The notes beneath the pieces are model-generated. The model ran no database searches and was not told where the DNA came from. It saw only the letters and a program-made list of their open reading frames with translations. Positions 10,275 through 20,598 of a stretch of DNA of 64,000 nt are shown here, in pieces. Source of the DNA: Marvania coccoides. Its lineage: Eukaryota; Chlorophyta; Trebouxiophyceae; Chlorellales; Chlorellaceae. The stretch covers positions 310,001 through 374,000 of the forward strand of contig OY978098.1 of NCBI GenBank assembly GCA_963854735.1, given 5' to 3'. How positions within the stretch are numbered: position 1 is the first letter of the stretch; every line of letters starts with the position of its first letter. The position numbers and the translations under genes were made by a program.

Positions 10275-11234
10275 ATGGATCGTCCTGTGATGCAGCCTAA
10301 TCCCAGCTCCATTCAGCATCCAAAGCCAGCGTAAGTTTGAACCCAAACAAAATAGTTTTTTCACGAAACCCATATTCCCTCAATCCCCTCTCCTTATTGT
10401 ATTGAATGCAGCCTCGTTAGCACTAGAAGACGGCTGCTGGCGTGGACAGCAGCGGTCCCTGCTTGCCTGTGCTGTCCCCCCGCCCCGGCAGCACTCGCCT
10501 CTCCTCCTCTCGCCCACCCACCCTGGGGCTACGTTGGCGCAGACGGGCCAGACCACTGGCCAGGTGTGTGCACCACCGGGACCTCCCAGTCTCCTATCGA
10601 TGTAGCCCCCCCTCCCACCCTGAAATCCGCTGGAGCACAGTCACGCTTTGGCACGCTGCGCCCTCACTACCCCCGCGCCCCTAAGATCCTCCCTGTCGTT
10701 ACAAACAACGGACATGGCTCCCCGCAAGTCAACTATTTTTCGCAATGCGAGCTCGACGCAGGGGGGCGCACCTACCGCCTGGTTCAATTTCACTTCCATG
10801 CTCCCTCCGAGCACAAAATAAACGGCCAATACAGCCCGATGGAAGCGCATTTGGTGCACAAAGACGTGGAAACGGGGGCGCTTGCTGTCGTGGCGGTGCT
10901 GTTCAAGCTTGGCAGGCCAAATAGAGCGCTGAAGGCGGCGCTGGCAGCGGCGCCGCCTGCTTACGGCGATGCCGCTGTCCCCCTGAGCCGCCCCGTCAGC
11001 CCAATGGAGCTGCTGCCGCCGCCCAGTGCGCGGCAGTACGCGACCTACGAAGGCAGCCTGACCACGCCCCCTTGCACGGAGAAGGTTAGATGGTTTGTGA
11101 TGCTGGAGGCAGTAGAGGTCGGGGCGAGCCAAGTGTTGGACTTTTTGGCGTATGGTACCTCGGGCGGGCGGCTGGGGCTGAATGGGCGGCCGGAACAGGC
11201 GCTCAACGGGCGGCAGGTGGAATACTTGTTATAA
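10275..11234 (+). CDS. Alpha-carbonic anhydrase, predicted thylakoid lumen
   Basis: Exons 10275-10330 and 10412-11234 encode 292 aa. The catalytic domain shows DHWPGVC...QSPID, the Zn-ligand block QFHFHAPSEH, the third Zn His in EAHLVHK, a proton-shuttle-type NNGHG and the family end YEGSLTTPPCTE. It interconverts CO2 and bicarbonate. The leader is bipartite: about 20 residues, then a twin-arginine block STRRRLLAW, a hydrophobic stretch and an ALA cleavage motif near residue 48. That is the layout of a Tat-routed lumenal protein, as known for Chlamydomonas CAH3, which feeds CO2 to pyrenoid Rubisco. Lumen location is inferred from the leader. The splice is phase 2 with donor GTAAGT and acceptor GAATGCAG. 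Confidence 0.92.
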
Positions 11235-11732
11235 ATTTAGTTTTAACACAAATTTTCGACATTTTTGTTATGGGCGGAGGGTGTTGAGGGTGTTGAGGGT
11301 GTTGAGAAGCGAGCCGTTGCGCGTAGACAGTCGGGATTTTAGATATACGCCGCATTGTCTTAGAGAGAGTTATGTACGGTATTAAAATTTTTAATTATTC
11401 AACGCCAACGACGGGAGCTAGAGGGGGGGGGGGTAATATCAATTAGTTGCCAATAATAGTAAAAGTTGATACAGCAGAATAGGTTAACACAACACGCTGG
11501 AAAAAATCAAGCACAGTACGCTAAAACATACAATATTTATAACAATTTAAAATACAATTCAGACGCCAACTTCATTTTTCGTATCATTGAGGCTCCATTC
11601 CATTCAATGCAACCAACTGTTTCGGCAAAGCGATTACTTTTCCTACGGAAACAAAAAGATTGTCGCACAGAAAGCATGGGCCTTCCATGTAGAAAACTCA
11701 GCTTTCTACATTTATTGTGAATTTTTTCCAAT
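11235..11732. other. Convergent 3' spacer with short tandem repeat
   Basis: AT-rich spacer between carbonic anhydrase and the transporter. It carries a 9-bp unit, GTGTTGAGG, repeated almost three times, and a G9 run near 11425. No supported gene. Confidence 0.5.
11281..11306 (+). repeat. 9-bp tandem repeat (GTGTTGAGG, 2.9 copies)
   Basis: Seen directly in the carbonic anhydrase 3' region. A minisatellite seed; no function implied. Confidence 0.8.
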
Positions 11733-13810
11733 TTAGAAGAGCGGCCCGTCCCAGCGCTGCGAATTGAAGAAAGCTGCGCAGAAGATAGTGCCTGCCAACG
11801 TGTTTTGAAGGTTGGAGACAACGCTCCACGGCATTAAACAGTACCTGGAATAGAGACATTAGCAAAGAAATATGTTATGTTCTAGTTACGAGCGGGACTT
11901 TCTTGTTGCAGAGGAGTGAGGACCGCTGGGGTACATCGAAATATCTCACATTGTCCACAGGAAGAGGGCATTGGCCAGCAGCCGCACGGGGATCGTGCGG
12001 TCGGAGACTGTGTGCTCGATTAGACGGCCACAAATGACAGCGGCTGACCCCATGGCGAAAGCATAAGCCAAAAACGTCAGAAACACGGGAGAGTCCGTTG
12101 CCGTGGCATCTCCATTGAGGGAAATCCAATGCAGCAGGCCAATAGCGCCTGCGACGATCCCTGCGGCCATGCACACCCTTCCCATCGCAACGCTCTTCCA
12201 GTTCGAAAGACGGTCTTCAAGGCTCAAGATCTTTAATAACAGTGCGCCAGGGAGAATGAAGGCCAGGAAAATTCCCCCAGTTGAGCCAGGAAGGATGATG
12301 GCCGCCCACACTGAGCTGCAGGCAAGGGAGGCAACGTAGGAAAAAAACAGGGTGGTGAAGCTCAGCGCCAGCTCCTGAGGGAGCGAAAGAGCGTCCAGGT
12401 CGCGGGATGCCGCAATCTGGGAGGCCGTTCCACGCAGTGCCCAGTTAAGGAGGACAAAAACAGACTGCAAAGATATTATTTATTTATTTCATCGTAAAAA
12501 GGAAAACAGAGCGCAAAAGGCGACATTTCACGTTATTAAACTCACCATCAGGCAGACGCAGTAGGCCAGGCGGACTGCGCAGCAGAGCACTGGCGCTGCT
12601 GACGCACCGACCAACGGCATCAGAGCCTTGCTGCTCAGATTCAGCAGCAAATCGTTATGCGGGGAGGATCCAAACACCACAGCCCCGCCGACGGCTGCGG
12701 CGGTGAAGAGCGCCACGCCAACTGCATTCGCTTTCTTTACCGCCGCCAACTCAGCTGCGCTTTCATCCTCTCCAACTTTTGCTGCTGGGTGGAGAATGTG
12801 GTGCCACACAAATGCCATCGCAATGCCTGGCAGCACCGCCACAGAGTCAATGAAAATTGCGCCTGGGTGGTGGTGACCAGAGTGGTGGGGAGGCAGCCAA
12901 TTGAATTTCCCGGCATGGCCTGTAATTACCGCCACGCCGGCCAGGCCCACAATGGCTGCGACGACGACTGACACAGCTGCCAGTGCTGTGAAAGATGTGA
13001 GAGCGTGCAGGCGTGGGGCGCTGCTGCGCTTGAGGGAGACCAGCGGAGCCAGAATCGCAACGCACACAGCAGCCATCTGCGAGAGAGGGAAAAGGGAGGC
13101 ACAGGAGCATTAGTGACCACAATTCCAAATAATAATAAAATAAAAAATAAAAAATAAAAAATAAATTGAAAACATTTTTCAATCTCAAAAGCATGTCAAA
13201 CCTAGAAATAACTTGCCACTACCGGTCTTTTAAAAAAGTAGTGATGGTGCGTAGCCAGAGCACTGCTGGCAGAGGTGACCAGGCCCTCATAGTGAGGCGC
13301 AGCCCCCACCAGCACGTCCGCCATTACCACCAAGCACGCCACCATGGCGCCTACCACGCAGACCACAGTCGCAGCGTGCACAGCGCTGGCCCCATTGTGA
13401 AACCCATACAGCTGCGATTTTGCCAATTCCACGAGGTTTGAGCTCTGCTGCGCGGCACTGGCGGCTTTAACGAGCTCGGCCACCAGAGCGGCAGCCAGGC
13501 AGCCCACTGCCACCAGTAGAGTGATTCCGGCGATGAGCCCCAGCGAAGAAAGAACTCGAGGGAGGACAGCGATGCCTGTGACGGCGATGGTAGCGGCCAG
13601 CGCTGCGCAATTTCCGTTTCCGTAGTCATACTGCCGCAAGGGGGGGCTGGCAAGTGAAGGTGCTTCTTCTTCTTCCTCCTCCTCGTCTCCTCCCTCTTCG
13701 ATTTCGCTGTACTTGGCCTCGTCGTCTGAAGACAGAAAAGGGACCTCCATGTCGTCGGATTTGCTCTGAAAGCGCTCCTTCAGCCAGTTTACGGGATTCA
13801 TAGCGGGCAA
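11733..13810 (-). CDS. AAAP/SLC38-type amino acid transporter
   Basis: Minus-strand exons 13810-13223, 13076-12546, 12464-11950 and 11844-11733 encode 581 aa. An acidic cytosolic N-terminus (GGDEEEEEEE) precedes about ten or eleven hydrophobic segments. Family landmarks are the first-helix region VTGIAVLPRVLSSLGLIAG, SSNLVELAKSQLYG followed by VACLVVMADVL, ILAPLVSLKRSSAPRLHALT, and MAFVWHHILHP. These match the amino acid/auxin permease (AAAP) family of H+- or Na+-coupled amino acid transporters. The substrate and the membrane (plasma or vacuolar) cannot be told. The alternative start is the Met three codons downstream. The CCG|GTAGTG donor of exon 1 is the weakest splice site. Confidence 0.75.
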
Positions 13811-14609
13811 ATCGCGAGAGAAACAAATAAATCAATATTTTGTGCTAGGGCTAGATGAGATGTCGGAATGAAAATTCAAGTTTAAAGGGAGCGGGGCTGT
13901 AAAGAACCGTAATAGAACCCCGCAAAAAAGCCCCGATTTTTTTAATATTTTTTGGGAAGCGCACGAGGGAAAAGTGCCGCGATTTTTTTTCAAATATTTG
14001 TTGAGCCCTAAGAATTCTGTGGCAAGGCCCTAACCTAGTCTGTAGCTGGCTTTCTAACCATTTAGTCATAGCTGGCTGTCTAAACTAGACCCAAAGATGG
14101 AATGTCCGCACGTACACAATCCTCATTACTTACTCTGCTGCGTAACCCACACCAAAACTGCAGACTGTGGCCTTAGCCAAACAGAAATTTCCTCAACGAT
14201 ACGAAAAACTCCATGTCCTCACAGACAACTACAATAGCAGCCTTATCTCCACTAGAAACCGCTTGTCCCCACGCATGACACATGCCTCTCCACCTGCGGA
14301 ATCGGCTAAATTTCTTTTTCCTCACACTTTCCATAGGGGCAATAAATCGCCCCCCGAGTCATCCCCGTTGGGGTCTTTGTTTTGCCGCCGCCGGCTAAGC
14401 CTGACTGTAATAGAGAGAGCAGCTTGCGTAAACCTCTCCCTGACAACTTCTTTGCACGTATCATTATATAACATGTATTCATTCGCTGCGCAATGTGCAA
14501 TCAACGCAATGCAGCAATTGGAGGGGTACGTGATGTACCGCAGCCTCCTAATATTTAATTTTATTCATTCAACCCGACTGATTTGTTGAAACAATGTACA
14601 CCGTTTTAT
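13811..14609. other. Gene-poor spacer
   Basis: 800 bp between the transporter's 5' end and the oxidoreductase 3' end. It has T/A-rich runs near 13930-14000. The longest open frame (from a GTG at 14167) has no Met start or family signal. Confidence 0.45.
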
Positions 14610-15787
14610 TCACTTCTTTGCCAGCTCCTCGTCCACCACCAGCACCACCTTGCCTCGTACCCGCCACGTCTTCGACAGCTCCTGTGCCTGCGCGGCCTCC
14701 CTCAGCGGGAACGTCGCCTGCACATGCGATTTCACTTTCCCCTCGATCGTCAGCTTCGCCACCTCCGCCAGCTTCTTTCCATCGGGCTTCACAAACACCA
14801 CCTTGTAGCGCGGCCCCAGGCGCAGCCACGACCACAGCTTGTTCGTCAGAATCTTGAGGGGCTGGGGCTTGGCCATCAGATTGACCAGCGTGCCGCTCCT
14901 CTCCAGCAGCCCCAGGCTGCGATTCTCGTAGTCGCCGCCAATGGTGTCGATCACCGCGTGCACGGGGCGCTCGCACGCCTCCTCAAATTTCTGGGCGGTG
15001 TAGTCGATGGCCGCATCAGCGCCCAACTCCTTCACAAAATCAATGTTGCGTGCTGAGCAGGTTGTGGTCACCTTCAGGCCCCGCGCTTTCGCCAGTTGAA
15101 TGGCGGCGGACCCCACGCCCCCCGAGCCTGCGTGGATGAGCACGTGGTCGCCTGGCTTCACGTTTGCAGCGTCCAAAGCATCCCAGGCGGTGAGCGTGGC
15201 CAACGGAATGGCGGCTGCGTCCACAAAGCTGACTGTGTCGGGGATTTTAGCCCATTGGGAGGCTGGAGCGGCGATGTACTCGGCGTAGCACCCCCATTTG
15301 TGGCTAGAGAGCGCGAAAACTCGGTCGCCGACGTTGAAGCCGCTGTTGGGGGGTGCTTGCTCGATTATGCCGGCAGCATCGCCGCCAAGCGTCATGGGCA
15401 GCTTGGTGAAGGGTACAGTGCCCTCCCTCAGCTTCCAGTCGATCGGCTGCATGCGCAAATAGAAGGGGAATAAGAGAAGGTGAGCGTTGTTTGCTTTCGG
15501 GAGAACATAATTTGGCTAGTCTGCATGCAAGAAGCCTTGGTGCGCGTTTCCATGCTTTAAACGAGCCCCTATAGTCTCCTCAACGATTTCAAGCCGATAA
15601 TTACAGAAGAATGGCTGAAAGGTGATAGGTGTTTTTCCGCCGTCGACAAAAAAAACTTTGGACTCACGTTGACGCCTGCAGCGGCGATTTTAACGAGCAC
15701 ATCGTTGGCTCCCGGCTTGGGGAGATCCTTCGTCACGACCTCCAGCACCTCGGGCCCTCCAAATTTCGCAAACTGGACAGCTTGCAT
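14610..15787 (-). CDS. Quinone oxidoreductase-like MDR-family NAD(P)-dependent enzyme
   Basis: Minus-strand exons 15787-15668 and 15446-14610 encode 318 aa. The start MQAVQFAKFGGPEVLEV, the joined AGVNPIDWKLREG, GGDAAGIIE and the Rossmann motif GSGGVGSAAIQLAKARG are typical of zinc-free medium-chain dehydrogenases/reductases (QOR, enone or alkenal reductases). It should reduce quinones or alpha,beta-unsaturated carbonyls with NADPH. No zinc-ligand Cys cluster is present. Plant relatives include chloroplast envelope quinone oxidoreductase (ceQORH), which lacks a cleavable transit peptide; this protein also starts directly with the enzyme fold. The donor AAC|GTGAGT and acceptor GCATGCAG are clear, with phase 0. 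Confidence 0.88.
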
Positions 15788-16149
15788 CTAAATCTAAATA
15801 TATGTATTTAATGTCTATGATGTTGTGTGGTCCATTCGCGAGTCTGTGCAGAAAAATATAGTTTTAAATCAATGAACCTTTCTGAAAAGCTTGGAAGGAA
15901 CTTCCTTAGAAGCCCGGAATCGCAGCAAATTTGGGCGCAATCAATTAAGTTGGTGAGTTGGCGAACCCAAAGCCATTATTCGATTCAATAGGTTTAAAAA
16001 AACCTTGGAAATAACTTCCTGGTCTGGAAGAATTGATTTGCGCGCCCTTGGTTGGTCACAGCCCTCCGAAATTATATCCTCCAAACACACCTTTTGTTGG
16101 CCAAAAATATTCTCCACTTTACTTCACACTTTACAAGTGAAATACAAAC

Positions 16150-16526
16150 ATGAGCAGTGGTGGCAGCCTCTCTGCTGCAAAACAATCTGTCAAAACGTTG
16201 GTGGCTACAATTGAGAGGGCAGCCCACTCCAATGTTGTGGATCGCCCAAGTATAGTACAGGATGCTTTTTTTCATATGCCCGCCAAGCACCGAGGATATT
16301 AATTCAAATCGTTGCGGACTCTTTGTATTCTCAGCTGGCATCCACCTACAATAAGAAGGCCGCTGCCGTATTGCTTCCCTTGGCACCAGCACTCGTCAAA
16401 CTTGACAAGGCTGCCCTTGATTGCATTTCTGCATGCACCTGTGCCTGTTTTGCACCTGTATTTGCCCTGCACCTGTTTTGTGTCGGTCGGGCCGTCGGGG
16501 ACTCGGGGGCAGGGGCCAGAGCCTAG
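16150..16526 (+). pseudogene. Possible gene relic with a frame break
   Basis: A 50-residue frame from the ATG at 16150 (begins MSSGGSLSAAKQSVKTLVA) stops at about 16302. A protein-like stretch then continues in another frame (IVADSLYSQLASTYNKKAAA, then LPLAPALVKLDKAALD) up to about 16526. Both halves look protein-like, and no good splice pair joins them. This could be a decayed gene, an exon pair with unusual sites, or a consensus error. No family is recognised. Confidence 0.3.
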
Positions 16527-16541
16527 AACTGAGGTTGATCC

Positions 16542-16606
16542 GACGGAGGGAAGGGGGCTCCACCTTACTGTGGCGGGGTTTGTGGCACGTCGGCTTGCGG
16601 ATCTCT
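16542..16606 (+). repeat. Dispersed repeat, copy A
   Basis: The 38-nt core at 16563-16600 matches copy B on the opposite strand at 36 of 38 positions (shared ends CCTTACTGTGGCGGGGT and GTGGCACGTCGGCTTGCGG), with weaker similarity on the left flank. It lies in gene-poor DNA. Confidence 0.7.
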
Positions 16607-17186
16607 ATAGGAGTGACCACGGTATTGAACGTTAAAACATCTGTAAAACCTTGAAACCTTGAAATATTGAAGCTCCTACAGCATGCGTGCTAGTAACTGG
16701 CTTCAGCTTTAGCCCAAAAAATAAAGTTTTTTTTAACAGCTCCCACAGCCTCCTGATCACTTTGCTGAGCGCTAAGCACTATGAATATTTATTTCACATT
16801 TTCTAGAACGTGAGACCCCAGAGCCCGTCAGCAGCAAGACCGCAGAATGCATTTAATGGTGGCACAATTAGCGTCTCACCCTGCATTGTATCTATTTACT
16901 ATTATAGAGCCCAGCATATCAACTCAGAAGTGCATTTCAAAATCACATATGCGCGAACTGCCCACGGACCAGTCAGCAATGCGACCCCTTCTAAATTATT
17001 TTGCTAGGCCAGCCGCTCAGCAACATCCCTGCACCCTGCCCCACCGAGCAAAACAAACGTTCTTCATTTGGAGATCTGCGCGCCCTCCAACACTGATCAA
17101 TGGCAAATCAGCACCCACGCTGCCCCTGCTTTTCCTGGTCTCCATTTGGCCAATTATTTTGAGCGCCGCAAACTAATAAAAACTCA

Positions 17187-17205
17187 CATACATACATACA
17201 TACAT
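17187..17205 (+). repeat. (CATA)n microsatellite
   Basis: Nearly five CATA units in non-coding DNA. Confidence 0.85.
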
Positions 17206-17820
17206 TACAGGTTTAAAGTCCGCATGAGCATAATTCAAGTGCTCGCACAGAGGAAGCCTCGGCAGAGCGGCCGACGTGGTTTGACCCATGCATAGGTATG
17301 CGTCACTCCTGCATATACCTGGCGCCATGCGGCTGCGCAATTTCGGCTCAAGGTGGAAGGGGCGAGCGTATTTTTGCGTGATTTTCCTTGGAAATTCGAT
17401 CGCAGAGCCAGGGTTTTTCACCTCTGAGCGCGACTGCGCTTGTTACCTTGCAGCTGCACTCAATGCTGGGTGGCTGCGGAGAGCGCTGGAGGAAACGGCG
17501 GCGCCGTGATGCAACGCCGGGGCGGCAGCAGAGCTCCTCCTTCAAGCTCAGACGCTTCTTCGCGGTTCTGCCCACGCAGGCGAGGGTGGCATTCTTGACT
17601 GCAGGGTTCCAGGGTAGAGGAAAGCAGAGGCACGTGCAGTACCTTCCTGAGTGCTGAAGATGTTAACTCGCATTTCTCTCCCTCGCGATTTCATCGATTT
17701 ATTTCGAAATTTTCAATTCATCCTGCAGCTACAGGCAACAATAGTCGTTCTCCAGCACGCGTGGCCCACAAACTCTTCGCAAAATAGCATTGTTAGTTGG
17801 CCATAAAATACATACCAGCC

Positions 17821-20049
17821 ATGCCCCTGGCGACGCTCGCCGTTTCCGGTGAGTTCTGCCGACTATTTATGTCACGGCGCGGTCCTGCATCGCGTGGAGG
17901 GGTCGCCGGAGCCTTCGTGCGCCTCAAAAATTTAAATTGGTTTCATCTTGCACCGTCTTGCACGTTTTGTTTTGCTGTGACCCGGCGCTGGTATACCCTT
18001 ATTTGCACTCTATTGTGCCTTGCATGACTTTAGCTGACCGCCTCTCCTCCCATTTCTCTTTGCAGCGGTGGTGACTCTGGCCATTGCTGGAGGATCCTCG
18101 TGCCCTTTTTCCCTGGGACCAAGAAGCGCAAGGCCCGGCGCAAAGCCAGGGCCAACGCCGACGCCGCAGGCCGCCGCGCGCGCTCCGCGAACGCCCCCAT
18201 CCGGTCTTACCCCCTCCCAAATGACCGGCCTGCCCCCCCGCTGCTGTTGGAGGGCAGCCCCGTCCCCCTGCGCATCGGCTACACCCCCCAGCCCCCCATC
18301 CGTCTGGGATGGCTTCCCTCGTGGGAGCGACTGCGCGCCATGACCAAATCTCTGGCCGCTCTCAAGGCTTTCGCCGCATCGCTCAAACCCGCTCCCCGCC
18401 CCGCCCACCCCCAGCTGCTGCTCACGTGGCTCCCTAGCTGGGACGGCCTGGCCACCAAGACCCCTGCGCTCGGCTCCGTCCCCTGCTCCCTCAAGGTCGA
18501 CGCCCTGGTGGCCGTCTGGCTGACGCTCAAGCGCATTGCCCGCCTGGTGAAGACCAAGGCGCCCAAGCCCGCCCTCCTCCTTACCTACCCCGCCCTCCCC
18601 CACCTCATCGGCTGGGTATCCGCCGAGGAGCAATTCAAGCGCGACGTGGCCCTCAAGTCGCACTCCCTGACCACCATTTTGGCCGCGTTTGGCACCGCCA
18701 CCGTCACCGCCTTGCCCAGGGCTCCAGCGCTGGCTCCGCTGCGCCTGACCAAGTGCAGTATGGTCGCTATCATCATCTGCGTCTTTCCGCCGCCCACCCC
18801 CGACGCCTCCGACGCCTCCTCCTCCCAGGGCTCTGCTGACGCTGCTGGCTCGTGTAGCGAGACGGCATCGGTGACAGCCCCCTACAAGCCCCCAGTCAGC
18901 GAGTGCAACCTGGGGGGCACGCCCAAGGAGAGGTTTACTGACCCTCCTGAGGGCGTGCAGGTTGAGATCGAAGAGGAACTGTCCCTCGTTCGCATGTTCA
19001 CCGTTCCGCTGCGCACCTTCCGCTGCCTGGCCCAGCTGGCCACCACCGCCAAGGTGCTGATGCACAGGTCCCGCGCGCTGCTGACCCTGGGCCAGCACAT
19101 GCCCCACCGCCGGTACGGGACTGAGCGCGAGTGCATGCGGGAGGCGCGCCAGGCGGCGGACGAGCTGTGCACAGTCATCTTTTTCGCAGCTGCCTCGTTC
19201 GAGGAGGAGTTCGGCGAGATGTCGCGCGAGCTAGATGCGGTCCTGAAGGTCGACGAGGACATCAGCTACTGGACCGCCAAGAACGGCGCTGCATACGCTG
19301 CGCTCACCGCCACCGGTGCGGGAGAGTGTGCCTGGCTGCAGCTGGGGGACGCCCAGGCCAGGGTGCTGGCCGCGCAGGCCGTGGATGACCTCACCCTGCT
19401 TTCCATATTCGTGCAAGGGGCGGGCCACAACAACACCGTCGCCGCGGACACAGAGTTTGCTCAGCTGCTGCGGTGCGCAGAGCGGGTGGGCAAGCTGGCG
19501 GACCAAATGAACGCCCGCATGACGGAGGCAGTGGAAGAGCGCCAGCCCATCGATATGAACGCGCTGCTGTTTGGGGTGATGGCACTGATGGAGGCGGCAA
19601 CGCTGCTGCACATCGTCGTCGACCCTGCGCAGGCTGTGGAGGAGCTTCCTGAAGACGTGCACGCGGCTGTGGACGGGGAGTTCCAGGTGTTGATGGCTTA
19701 CCTGTGGAGCTGGGCGAAGGAGGACGCAATCCTGCTGCAGCTGGGCGCGGTCATGCGGGGGTGGATTGGGCGCCGCCTCAACAGCCTGCCTCCCCCCGCC
19801 TACGAATCCTTCTTCGCGAACCTGCGCTGGATGATCGAGCAACACATGGTGATCGAAGAGGAGAGCAGCGACGAGGAGGAGGAAAGCGACTGTGGTGATG
19901 ATGAGGCGACCAGCAGTGATGAGGACGTCGACGCCACCGACTCCGACTCTGGCTCTTATAAGTGGGGCCCCTCTTCCTCCAGCGACGATGCCGGAGCCGC
20001 TAGCTCTGATGAGGAGAGTGCTTTCAGCTCCAGCGACGACGAGGAGTAG
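17821..20049 (+). CDS. Novel 717-aa protein with internal repeats and acidic Ser-rich tail
   Basis: The main exon is 18066-20049. The best upstream exon is 17821-17990, with a good Kozak context (CAGCCATGC), joined in frame through a 75-nt intron with donor CTG|GTATAC, a CTGAC branch-like site and acceptor TCTTTGCAG. A stronger donor at 17849 (CCG|GTGAGT) joins in another frame and stops at 18343, so a short alternative product starting MPLATLAVSAVVTLAIAG is possible. The main product has a basic N-terminus, related blocks RLGWLPSWERL and LLTWLPSWDGL and a weaker LIGWVSAEEQF, an alpha-helical middle (residues about 390-630) and a tail of Ser/Asp/Glu (SSDEEEESDCGDDEATSSDE). No family is recognised. 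The tail suggests CK2 phosphorylation or chromatin/nucleolar contact, but that is inference. Confidence 0.6.
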
Positions 20050-20598
20050 AAACTTTATTCCATATTTGTGTGTGAATCGATTTGAAACAATACATCATCA
20101 TTATCTTCAGCAACACGTGATTATGTTCGCCGTAGTATTTCTATATCTCTAATTGTATGGGTTTGTAATTTATTTAAAGGTTTTTTCCAGGCAGCATACG
20201 TGTCTGTATGTATTGCCTTTCCTTTGTGCCGGTGTTACCAAGTGAAAAAGAGTGTTTCTTTTACTTTTTTTATATTATTTTTGCTTATGTTTCCCCACTT
20301 TGGTTTCTGGCTTTGGTGTCTACGCTATTCGTGATGATTTGATGCTAGGGCACAGCGAGTGCGCCTTGCAAGGGGACTAAACTATATGTCTATCTGTATA
20401 TTTATAAAACTACAAATTTGTAATCAACCGTTTAATAATGAATAGCGGTTTCATAGCATAGAATCAAGAAACTGAAAGAAAAAAAGAGTATTTATAAATA
20501 AATACTACCAGTATTTTTAAATGCTAGTAGCATTAAAAAAAAAAACAAAAAAAAACTCCGCTTCCAGTTTCTTTACTGCCTGCCGTACTGCCCCATTA
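20050..20598. other. Convergent 3' spacer
   Basis: AT-rich DNA between two convergent genes, with an A-rich run at about 20535-20556. Probably 3' UTRs. No supported gene. Confidence 0.5.

Larger units (their letters stand above)
15788..17820. other. Two-kilobase gene-poor region
   Basis: It holds a decayed ORF pair near 16150-16526, one copy of a dispersed repeat, a (CATA)n run, and a diverged direct repeat (CTTGGAAGGAACTTCC near 15889 versus CTTGGAAATAACTTCC near 16001). The open frames between 17340 and 17660 are Arg-rich but lack a Met start or a family match. This is the largest stretch without a convincing gene. Confidence 0.5.

Noticed and set aside
14167..14589. A 140-codon plus-strand frame
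   Set aside because: It begins at GTG, is AT-rich and compositionally like non-coding DNA.
17388..17657. An Arg-rich open frame upstream of the novel 717-aa gene
   Set aside because: It starts at TTG, has no Met, no splice link to the downstream gene that I can justify, and no family.
18010..19107. A 365-codon minus-strand open frame
   Set aside because: It is antisense to the novel 717-aa gene; its Gly/Arg/Gln-rich composition is what GC-rich antisense frames give, and it has no family signal.
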